Positions 1 to 6,585 of a stretch of DNA of 64,000 nt are shown piece by piece; positions within the stretch are counted from its first letter, which is position 1, and every line of letters begins with the position of its first letter. The notes under the pieces are model-generated. The model did no database searches. It saw only the letters and a program-made list of their open reading frames with translations, and was not told where the DNA came from. The translations under genes and the position numbers were made by a program. This DNA comes from Sporanaerobacter acetigenes DSM 13106 (lineage in GTDB: Bacteria; Bacillota; Clostridia; Tissierellales; Sporanaerobacteraceae), in assembly GCF_900130025.1 (NCBI RefSeq), contig NZ_FQXR01000006.1, forward strand, positions 1-64,000, given 5' to 3'.

Positions 1-285
1 CTATATCCCCTCAATAATTAATTGTTTCTTATGATATACAAAAAAATTAATCAATACCCCATAATTAAATCCCTACTAGGTTTTATTTCTCTCCACCCCC
101 TTTATGTAAAACTCACTCATATTTTATATTTTAACACAATTTTTTTAAAAAATAGAGAGCTTGTTTATTAAGAAAACCTTATCGCTAAAAAGTGCACACA
201 CCCAAAAAAACTGCACACCCGTGTGCATAATTTAGCATAAGGGTGTGCAAATATAGAAACTTCATATTAAATTTATCCCCAAAAA
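1..285. other. Intergenic region left of ssrA; no gene seen
   Basis: AT-rich stretch with no convincing open reading frame on either strand. Its only notable structure is a cluster of TGCACAC-type repeats at 192-249, listed separately. The region probably holds control sequences of a gene beyond the left edge. Confidence 0.5.
192..249. repeat. Cluster of TGCACACCC repeats and palindromes, operator-like
   Basis: TGCACAC-CC-GTGTGCA is a perfect 7-bp inverted repeat at 212-227. TGCACACCC (212-220) is repeated inverted as GGGTGTGCA (241-249), and a third related copy, GTGCACACACCC, lies at 192-203. Three copies within 58 bp look like repressor sites or alternative hairpins. The controlled gene is not visible in the window. 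Confidence 0.45.
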
Positions 286-287
286 CA

Positions 288-317
288 ACGAAAACCCCTT
301 GAAATCAAGGAGTTTCT
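288..317 (-). terminator. Rho-independent terminator of ssrA
   Basis: On the minus strand AAACTCCTTG-ATTT-CAAGGGGTTTT forms a stem-loop followed by a T-rich run. It starts about 27 nt beyond the CCA end of the tmRNA. Confidence 0.75.
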
Positions 318-343
318 ATTGTATCAATATTTAAGTTCTTTTA

Positions 344-694
344 TGGTGGAGGCGGTGGGTGTCGAACCCACGTCCGAAAACGCTTTATAAAGAGCTTCTC
401 CGAGTGCAGTCAGTATTTTTTCATTCCCTCTACTTGACCCCTACTGACAGGGTTCAAGCTTCAGTAGCTTCATGATTTCCGTTCCCTACTCAAAGCTTTG
501 TAGGGCTCGGGTCCCCACTAAATTGACGCCCTATCTCAAGTCGTGGGATTCTCAAGTAGGACGGCTACCTAACTAGGCAGCTAATGCGTAATTATCGTCT
601 GCGTTTAATTTTAAGTTGCCACTTTTAACGTTGCTTGGCGACAACGACTCGCTGCTCTTTACTCCACATCCCCGTCGAAACCAAATTCGCCCCC
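344..694 (-). ncRNA. ssrA: Transfer-messenger RNA (tmRNA)
   Basis: tmRNA rescues ribosomes stalled on broken mRNAs, acting first as an alanyl-tRNA and then as a short message that tags the product for proteolysis. The 5' end GGGGGCG pairs with CGCCTCC just before the 3' CCA, giving the 7-bp acceptor stem with one G-U pair. The T-arm GTTCGA loop sits next to the 3' end and the 5' part carries the TTTGGTTTCGACGGGGAT signature. The tag frame (573-620) reads GNLKLNADDNYALAA and then TAG. The ALAA end is the canonical ClpXP/ClpAP degron. Length is 351 nt. The 5' end lies only 5 bp after the smpB stop codon, so the RNA and its protein partner are probably co-transcribed and processed. Confidence 0.96.
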
Positions 695-699
695 ATTAA

Positions 700-1161
700 T
701 TAATATTTTTCTTTTACTTGTCTTTGAATTTTTCTTTCAACTTCTTTTTTGGCAATATCTTCTCTCTTGTCATATAATTTCTTTCCCTTAGCAATAGATA
801 GTTCAATTTTAACTAATCCATCTTTTATATAAACTGTCAACGGAATCAACGCATATCCTTTTTGTGAAATGAATCCTGCCAATTTCCCAATTTCCCTCTT
901 ATGAAGAAGAAGTTTTCTAGTTCTAAGGGGATCTTGATTGTATATATTCCCTTGTTCATAAGGACTTATATGCATATTGTAAATATAAGCTTCTCCATTT
1001 TCAATAAGAACATAGCTATCCTTGATATTGCATCTACCTTTTCTTATGGATTTAACCTCTGTTCCGGTGAGAACTATACCCACTTCTATAGTATCTTCCA
1101 CAAAGTATTCATGCTTTGCTTTTCTATTGGTAGCCATTATTTTAGAATTTTCATTAACCAT
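700..1161 (-). CDS. smpB: SsrA-binding protein SmpB
   Basis: SmpB binds the tRNA-like domain of tmRNA and places it in the A site of stalled ribosomes during trans-translation. The 153-residue protein has the family landmarks: an N-terminal NRKAKHEYF segment, [13 protein letters not shown], the [10 protein letters not shown] signature, [12 protein letters not shown], and a basic C-terminal tail ([15 protein letters not shown]) that enters the mRNA channel. A GTG four codons upstream also opens the frame, but the GTGGTG Shine-Dalgarno-like run lies just ahead of the ATG at 1161, and that start aligns with Bacillus SmpB (MPKGTGK versus MVNENSK). The gene is immediately upstream of ssrA. The usual neighbour rnr is about 5.4 kb away, separated by the peptide-signalling and ABC block. 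Confidence 0.95.
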   Translation of the reverse strand: MVNENSKIMATNRKAKHEYFVEDTIEVGIVLTGTEVKSIRKGRCNIKDSYVLIENGEAYIYNMHISPYEQGNIYNQDPLRTRKLLLHKREIGKLAGFISQKGYALIPLTVYIKDGLVKIELSIAKGKKLYDKREDIAKKEVERKIQRQVKEKY

Positions 1162-1197
1162 AACAATCACCACATTACTTTTTTGAGTCTAGTATTT

Positions 1198-1226
1198 AGT
1201 TTATCAAATTTTTTCCACTATGTCAA
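1198..1226 (-). promoter_or_regulatory. Promoter of smpB-ssrA
   Basis: TTGACA (1221-1226) and TAAACT (1198-1203) are separated by exactly 17 bp on the minus strand, a good sigma-A-type promoter about 40 bp before the smpB start. Confidence 0.65.
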
Positions 1227-1279
1227 TAACTCCTTGTTGTAATCCAAAATTTAACACATAATAGTAGATAATCTTGAAC

Positions 1280-1316
1280 GTAAATTTATTTACAAGAAAT
1301 ATTCCTATGATATAAT
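1280..1316 (+). promoter_or_regulatory. Promoter and putative operator of the RRNPP regulator
   Basis: TTTACA (1289-1294), a 16-bp spacer and TATAAT (1311-1316) form a sigma-A-like promoter. A perfect palindrome GTAAAT-TT-ATTTAC (1280-1293) overlaps the -35. The segment TTACAAGAAATATTCC (1290-1305) recurs, with one extra T, over the -35 of the ABC exporter promoter at 6403-6419. The placement suggests autoregulation plus control of the exporter. This is inference. Confidence 0.6.
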
Positions 1317-1345
1317 ATATTTAAAATATAAAAACAGAGGATGGT

Positions 1346-2671
1346 ATGATGGAAAACCAAGGTAAAATAACTATAGGACAAAATTTAAAAAAAATCAGAA
1401 AAGAATTGGGCTTAAAACAATATGAAATAACTGGTGGAGAAATCACGAGAAATTTAATCAGCATCATTGAAAATGACAAGACACCACTATATGAAACTAA
1501 TGCTAGAATAATTTCAGAAAATATGAATTCAATCATGGAAGAAAGAGGACTAGACATTTATATTGAGCCTGAAGATATTCTGAATCCAGAAAGATATGAA
1601 GCTAAAAAAAAGGCTGACCTATATATTGAAAATTTTAAGACCAAATTAAATGAAAAAAATTTTGAAATTGAATCAAAAGAACTACAAGAAATAGAATTGT
1701 TCCTAAATCATTGGAATTTAAATGATAAAAAAGCTAAAATATATGAACTTCTAGGAGATATATACTACTATTCTCATGACTTTGACAAAGAATTTATCTA
1801 TTTAACAAAAGCTTTAGAATGTGCTTTTATGCTTCCAAATAGAAAAAATAATTATAAAATATTATCAAAATTGATATCTAATTGTATCAATACAGAAAAA
1901 TATAAAGAAGCTCTTCGATTGGGAAACTTTGGACTATCAAGTCAAAAAAACATGCCTGAAAAAGTCAAAGGCATATTTCACTACAACAATGCCCTTGCAT
2001 ATGAAAATTTAGAAAAATTTGATAGTAGTATAGAAGAGTTAAATATAGCTAAAAAACATATAGAAGATATAAACAGCAAATTGTTTATAAAAATGCTAGT
2101 ACTTGAAGGAATTTGTTATTCAAATAAAAAAGAATATGATAAAGCTCTAAATACATATAATCAAGCTATTGATATATTTAATTTAGAAAAAAAACATGAT
2201 GAAATTTATTTAGTATATGCTAATATTGTTGATTTGTTTGTAGAAAAAAAGGATGTTGATAAAGTAGCTGAATATTTAAATACCATCAGCAAACATATTT
2301 CCAATATAGATGAAAATTCACCTTATCTAGCAAGAGTATTTTTCTCAATTTCCGATGGATTTTTCTTTTTAAAAAATTATGCTTCCGCGGAAGAATGTTT
2401 AAAAAAATCACTCTATCTAGCAGAAAAAAATAATGAAAAAAATTTATATGAGCAATATCTATTGAAATTGTTCAATTTCTATGTTAAAGAAAATGAAAAA
2501 GAAAAAATATACAAACTAAAAGATAAACTCTCAGAAGAAATACTAAATATTTCTGTAGATGAAAAATTAAGCTTATTCTTGAATCTAATACTATATTATC
2601 TTGAACATAATGATATAGATTTAGCAAAACAATTAGTTCAAGAACTATTGAAAAAGGAGGTTCGAAAATGA
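1346..2671 (+). CDS. RRNPP-type transcriptional regulator (HTH plus TPR), peptide-responsive
   Basis: A 441-residue protein with an N-terminal XRE/HTH_3 DNA-binding domain (about residues 8-62, GQNLKKIRKELGLKQYEI...) followed by helical TPR-like repeats from about 105 to the end (for example AKIYELLGDIYYYSHDFDKE, FHYNNALAYENLEKFDSSIEE, YDKALNTYNQAIDIF). This architecture is that of RRNPP regulators such as PlcR, NprR and clostridial Qss proteins, whose TPR domain binds a re-imported signalling peptide. Its stop codon overlaps the start of a 46-codon secreted-peptide gene (ATGA), the classic receptor-signal arrangement. The start ATG follows GAGGATGGT. A shared motif in its own promoter and in that of the convergent ABC exporter suggests both are targets. 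The family call is firm; the regulated genes are inferred. Confidence 0.85.
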   Translation: MMENQGKITIGQNLKKIRKELGLKQYEITGGEITRNLISIIENDKTPLYETNARIISENMNSIMEERGLDIYIEPEDILNPERYEAKKKADLYIENFKTKLNEKNFEIESKELQEIELFLNHWNLNDKKAKIYELLGDIYYYSHDFDKEFIYLTKALECAFMLPNRKNNYKILSKLISNCINTEKYKEALRLGNFGLSSQKNMPEKVKGIFHYNNALAYENLEKFDSSIEELNIAKKHIEDINSKLFIKMLVLEGICYSNKKEYDKALNTYNQAIDIFNLEKKHDEIYLVYANIVDLFVEKKDVDKVAEYLNTISKHISNIDENSPYLARVFFSISDGFFFLKNYASAEECLKKSLYLAEKNNEKNLYEQYLLKLFNFYVKENEKEKIYKLKDKLSEEILNISVDEKLSLFLNLILYYLEHNDIDLAKQLVQELLKKEVRK

Positions 2672-2808
2672 CAAAATATAAAAATTTATTCCTAACATTA
2701 TTTTTATATTTTGCAGTTTTTCTAAATTTAAATATCATAAATCCATTATCAGAAGCAAAACCAGATCCTGAAAGAGTCGAAAATATCATATACTACAACC
2801 AACAATAA
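2668..2808 (+). CDS. Small secreted peptide, candidate quorum-sensing signal precursor
   Basis: A 46-codon frame that overlaps the regulator stop codon by 4 bp (ATGA) and has a strong ribosome binding site (AAAAAGGAGG, 7 nt before ATG). The product has a short charged N-terminus (MTKYK), a hydrophobic core (residues 6-27) and an LSEA cleavage-like site. Cleavage there would release the tail KPDPERVENIIYYNQQ (residues 31-46), whose last 5-10 residues would be the expected signal by analogy with PapR, NprX and Phr precursors. A terminator starts 16 bp after the stop, so regulator and peptide form one transcript. I do not recognise the peptide from any named family. The function rests on context and architecture; the mature form is unknown. 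Confidence 0.75.
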   Translation: MTKYKNLFLTLFLYFAVFLNLNIINPLSEAKPDPERVENIIYYNQQ

Positions 2809-2823
2809 TATACGCATAGATAC

Positions 2824-2873
2824 AAAAAAGCAATTCATTATAGAAAATATTTTCTATAATGAATTGCTTTTTC
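2824..2873. terminator. Bidirectional terminator between the peptide gene and ABC exporter
   Basis: A perfect long inverted repeat, AAAAAGCAATTCATTATAG (2825-2843) mirrored by CTATAATGAATTGCTTTTT, flanked by A and T tracts on both sides. It can end transcription from both convergent units. Confidence 0.85.
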
Positions 2874-2883
2874 TTCATATTAT

Positions 2884-4584
2884 TTATATTGCTGAATTCA
2901 AAGTAAACAATTCAAAGAAATATTCCTTTTCATCTATAAGTTTGTCAAATTTTCCTTCTTCCATGATTTTCCCATCTCTAATAACCAATATTTTATCATA
3001 TCCTTTCAACCTTTCTTCATTCAATCTATGTGTTACACTTATAACTGTTGTATCATCCATATTTAATACCATCTCTTCTATTTCATTAGCAGTTATATTA
3101 TCTAATGCAGATGTAGCCTCATCTAATAATAATATAGGTGTATCTTTAAGCATAGCTCTAGCTATAGATATTCTTTGCCTTTCTCCACCTGAAAGCTTGT
3201 CTCCTGATTCTCCTATATATGTATCAAGACCATCTTCAAGAGATTCAATCAGCATTTTAAACTGTGTTTTTTCAATCACATCTTCTATTTCTTCTTCAGG
3301 ATAATCTTTAAAAAGAGTTATATTATTTTTTATAGTAGTATCAAACAAAAATACATCTTGCTGTATGACCGATATAAGTTGACTTAAAGAATCTGCATCT
3401 AGATCATCTATATCAGTTCCATCAACAGTTAATCTTCCTTCATCACACCAGTAATCTCCCAATATAAGTTTCAAAATAGTACTCTTTCCACTGCCAGATT
3501 CCCCAACAATAGCATATTTTTTACCCTTTTCAAAGCATATATTTATCCCATCCAATACATTTCTTTTTCCATCGTAGCTAAATTTCACATCCCTAAAGCA
3601 TATACTTTCCCTAAATTCATCTATTTGAATACTCCTTCCACTCTTCTCTGTTTCTACCTGATTTTCTCCTATGACATTATCAATTATTGGCTTTACAGTT
3701 TTTAATCTATTGAACCTTCCAGAAAATCCAGTCATAGGCTCACAGATATTGACCATCAACTGACCAACCGAACCTATCAAGCCTATAGTCAAATCATTTT
3801 TTATAATGAAATATACAACTATGCTTAAAACTAAATATTGTATAAGGAAAGAAAAGAACTCTAAAGCTGAATCTATTTTTGCATCCATAACCCCAATATT
3901 GTATTTTACATTTTCCACCTCATCATTATATACAGAAAATTGGGCATATGCCTCATCTTCAATATCATAAGTTCTTATAGTTTCAAACCCTTCTGAAATT
4001 TCCTTCACTTTAACTAAAAAGGTTTTCATTCCATCAGATAAATTTTTTTTCAATCTTGCCAATTCTTTTGAAAAAAATTTAGGTATTATACTAAGCAAAA
4101 CACTAAATCCTATAGCCACTAAGGCTATTTTGACATCAAATTTAAATAACAAGATTATCGCAAAGCTTATGTCAAACATATATCCTACAATGCCAAATAA
4201 ATTTAAAATATAATCCTTTTCTATCATCTTTATATCATTCAACATTATAGATACATAACTTTCCGTATTATTTTCTGAAAAACTTTTTAAATCATAGCTG
4301 TAAATATTTGAAAAAATATCTTCTTTCATTTCAGTAACTACACTCTTTGAGTATTTTGACAATGCATTTCTATATATATAAATTACAACACAATGAACAA
4401 GTGTATAAACTATGGAAATTAAGACTGTATCATAAAATTTATCCATACTCATATCTAAAGACACCAAGTCTAGTATGTTTTTAAAAATATATGCTTCTCC
4501 TGTATAAAATATAGATTCCAATATAGTAAATACCATAGCCAATATAAATAAAGCCTTTTTATGTTTAAATAAATATTTTTTCAT
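2884..4584 (-). CDS. ABC exporter half-transporter (membrane plus ATPase), second of a pair
   Basis: A 566-residue type I (MsbA/BmrA-like) exporter half. Residues about 1-300 form a membrane domain with several hydrophobic helices. Residues about 325-560 are the nucleotide-binding domain: Walker A GESGSGKST, Q-loop VIQQDVF, signature LSGGERQRIS, Walker B ILLLDEATSALD, H-loop VTHRLNEERL. There is no N-terminal C39 peptidase domain. The ATG at 4584 is chosen because AAGGAGG ends 11 nt before it; the longer frame begins with a TTG before that site. It lies 44 bp after the partner gene, and the two probably form a heterodimer. A 195-bp part of the ATPase region is about 96% identical in DNA to the partner. 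The substrate is unknown; context allows a peptide or antimicrobial. Confidence 0.85.
   Translation of the reverse strand: MKKYLFKHKKALFILAMVFTILESIFYTGEAYIFKNILDLVSLDMSMDKFYDTVLISIVYTLVHCVVIYIYRNALSKYSKSVVTEMKEDIFSNIYSYDLKSFSENNTESYVSIMLNDIKMIEKDYILNLFGIVGYMFDISFAIILLFKFDVKIALVAIGFSVLLSIIPKFFSKELARLKKNLSDGMKTFLVKVKEISEGFETIRTYDIEDEAYAQFSVYNDEVENVKYNIGVMDAKIDSALEFFSFLIQYLVLSIVVYFIIKNDLTIGLIGSVGQLMVNICEPMTGFSGRFNRLKTVKPIIDNVIGENQVETEKSGRSIQIDEFRESICFRDVKFSYDGKRNVLDGINICFEKGKKYAIVGESGSGKSTILKLILGDYWCDEGRLTVDGTDIDDLDADSLSQLISVIQQDVFLFDTTIKNNITLFKDYPEEEIEDVIEKTQFKMLIESLEDGLDTYIGESGDKLSGGERQRISIARAMLKDTPILLLDEATSALDNITANEIEEMVLNMDDTTVISVTHRLNEERLKGYDKILVIRDGKIMEEGKFDKLIDEKEYFFELFTLNSAI
3169..3363 (-). 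repeat. Near-identical 195-bp segment shared with 4932-5126
   Basis: By eye about 8 mismatches in 195 bp against 4932-5126. The copies cover the region from the Q-loop to just past the ABC signature of the two exporter genes. Similarity falls sharply outside this block. Confidence 0.8.
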
Positions 4585-4628
4585 AATTAAATTTTCCTCC
4601 TTGATTGTGGAAAACAAAATATATTATT

Positions 4629-6341
4629 TTATTCAATACTACTAGATTCACTGATTTGATTTATATTGTACATACTATAAAAATATTCACTTTTATTCAT
4701 AAGTTCATCAAAATTGCCTTCTTCTATGACTTTCCCATCTTTAAGAACAAATATTTTATTATATCTCTTAAGCCTTTCCTCATTTAACACATGAGTCACA
4801 CTTATGACTGTCACATCTTCCATAGTAAATACGGTTTCTTCTATCTCATTTGCCGTCAAATTGTCAAGAGATGATGTAGCTTCATCTAACAACAATATTG
4901 GCTTTTTCTTTAAAAATGCTCTTGCCATAGATATTCTCTGCCTTTCTCCACCTGAAAGCTTGTCTCCTGCTTCTCCTATATATGTATCAGGACCATCTTC
5001 AAGAGATTCAACCAGCATTTTTAACTGTGTTTTTTCAATCACATCTTCTATTTCTTCTTCAGGATAATCTTTGAAAAGAGTTATATTATTTTTTATAGTA
5101 GTATCAAATAAAAATACATTTTGCTGCATTATTGACAATATATTGCTCATATACTTTATATTTAATTTCCCTACATCCCTTTTGTCTATCATTATTTTTC
5201 CACCCATATTAGGAAAGTATCCCATTAAAACTTTCAGAAGAGTAGTTTTCCCACAACCCGATTCTCCAACAATAGCATACTTTTGTCCTTTTTCAAATCT
5301 CATATCTATTCCATCTAAAACATTTTTTTCTCCATCATAGCTAAAATTTACATCATTTAACTCTATAGAGTCATTAAATACTTCAAGCTTGTCCCCACAA
5401 TTTTGACTTGTATTGTCTATATGTTTAATATCTGCGAACTTATCAACTACAAATTTTGTGGATTTTATCTGATTTATATTTGCTCCTACATTAGCTATCA
5501 TTTTCAAATTATTTGTAAGTTGAGCAGCACCCATGACTGTTCCAAGAGTAGTTTTTCCCTTTATAGCAAGATACACTCCAATAACTAGCATAGCAATATA
5601 CATTCCCACATTGCCAAAATATGAAATAGCAATAGTCATTGCTTGTACTTTTGAATATTTGTACTTGCTACTTTCAAGATAATCATTATATTCCTTGAAC
5701 TCTTTTTTGATTTCTCCCAAAATATTAAAACTCTTTACAACTCTAAATCCTTGAAAATAGTCTTTAGTTTTCCTGCTAAACACTCCATAACTTTCAGAAA
5801 CCTTTTTTTGACTTTCAATAGCCTTCTTCTCCGTCGTTTTAGGTAGGACTATAGAAATTATGCTTAATACCAGCCCTACTAATGCTAATGTCTTATCTAG
5901 TCTCATAAGCATTATAAAAGATGCCACAATCATTAACACAATGGTTACACTATTGTATATAGGAGCAAAATAATTTTCTTCTAAAATAGCTACATCATTA
6001 TTTAAAATAGAAATAAAATCACTACCATAGTTTTTTTGAAATTCAACTATATCCATATTGATAACTTTTTCAAAAATATCCTGCCTTATAGACTTAATGA
6101 CATTCTTATTTAGTTTTGAAACAAGAGCAGTACGCACTACATTGACTACAGCTATGGCAAGCAAAAGTCCAACTATAAATAACAATACTTTAAATATCAT
6201 ATTTAGACCATTTACTTCAAAAATAATATCTATTATAAATTTTTCTGCCAATGCAATAAATGTATTTAAAATTGAATATATACAAATAAAAGCCAATGCT
6301 GCAACACACAGCCCTTTAAATTTAAAAAGGTATTTATACAC
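4629..6341 (-). CDS. ABC exporter half-transporter (membrane plus ATPase), first of a pair
   Basis: A 570-residue exporter half, first gene of the two-gene exporter operon. An N-terminal membrane domain (about 1-310, with strong hydrophobic stretches near 10-30, 50-72, 130-165 and 240-265) is followed by an ATPase domain: Walker A GESGCGKTT, Q-loop IMQQNVF, LSGGERQRIS signature, ILLLDEATSSLD Walker B, VTHVLNEERL H-loop. The start is GTG, preceded by AAGGATG; the nearby ATG is out of frame. Both halves keep complete catalytic motifs, so both ATP sites may be active. The promoter at 6383-6411 carries the motif seen in the RRNPP regulator promoter. Expression is therefore likely tied to the peptide system, by inference. 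Confidence 0.85.
   Translation of the reverse strand: MYKYLFKFKGLCVAALAFICIYSILNTFIALAEKFIIDIIFEVNGLNMIFKVLLFIVGLLLAIAVVNVVRTALVSKLNKNVIKSIRQDIFEKVINMDIVEFQKNYGSDFISILNNDVAILEENYFAPIYNSVTIVLMIVASFIMLMRLDKTLALVGLVLSIISIVLPKTTEKKAIESQKKVSESYGVFSRKTKDYFQGFRVVKSFNILGEIKKEFKEYNDYLESSKYKYSKVQAMTIAISYFGNVGMYIAMLVIGVYLAIKGKTTLGTVMGAAQLTNNLKMIANVGANINQIKSTKFVVDKFADIKHIDNTSQNCGDKLEVFNDSIELNDVNFSYDGEKNVLDGIDMRFEKGQKYAIVGESGCGKTTLLKVLMGYFPNMGGKIMIDKRDVGKLNIKYMSNILSIMQQNVFLFDTTIKNNITLFKDYPEEEIEDVIEKTQLKMLVESLEDGPDTYIGEAGDKLSGGERQRISMARAFLKKKPILLLDEATSSLDNLTANEIEETVFTMEDVTVISVTHVLNEERLKRYNKIFVLKDGKVIEEGNFDELMNKSEYFYSMYNINQISESSSIE
4932..5126 (-). repeat. Near-identical 195-bp segment shared with 3169-3363
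   Basis: Second copy of the block described at 3169-3363. It lies at the homologous place in the partner ABC gene and suggests gene conversion between the paralogues. Confidence 0.8.
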
Positions 6342-6382
6342 ATGACAACATCCTTTCTATATTTGGATAGTATTTATAGAAA

Positions 6383-6434
6383 ATTATACAATAGCATTGT
6401 AATTACAAGAAATATTTCCAGTAAATTATTTTAC
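6383..6434 (-). promoter_or_regulatory. ABC exporter promoter with putative RRNPP operator
   Basis: On the minus strand TTCTTG (6406-6411), 17 bp and TATAAT (6383-6388) form a promoter. The -35 lies inside TTACAAGAAATATTTCC (6403-6419, plus-strand reading), which matches 1290-1305 in the regulator promoter except for one inserted T. GAAATATTTC within it is a perfect palindrome. GTAAATTATTTTAC (6421-6434) beside it resembles the palindrome at 1280-1293. Confidence 0.6.
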
Positions 6435-6537
6435 CTATTGATAGTATTATAGTACAAGCTTTTCAAAAAATAAATAGATTTACTCTATTTTTTTATAATA
6501 TTTCCCTCTTATAAAATCAAGAAGGTAGACAATATAA

Positions 6538-6585
6538 AAAAGAGCCATTCAAAATAGAAATTCTATCTTGAATGGCTCTTTTATT
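6538..6585 (-). terminator. Terminator of rnr
   Basis: AAAGAGCCATTCAA...TTGAATGGCTCTTTT forms a long stem directly after the rnr stop codon, with a T-rich tail on the minus strand. Confidence 0.85.

Noticed and set aside
344-694. ssrA as an attachment site for an integrated element
   Set aside because: tmRNA 3' ends are common integration sites, but no second copy of the 3' segment and no integrase gene were seen in the window.
901-1242. Plus-strand ORF antisense to smpB
   Set aside because: A shadow of the minus-strand gene with low-complexity hydrophobic content and no ribosome binding site. The same reasoning removed many plus-strand frames opposite rnr, hppA, eno, gap and grd genes.
2884-6341. 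Peptidase-containing bacteriocin exporter (C39 type)
   Set aside because: Neither ABC half has an N-terminal cysteine peptidase domain, so a processing exporter is not supported. A peptide substrate remains only a contextual guess.
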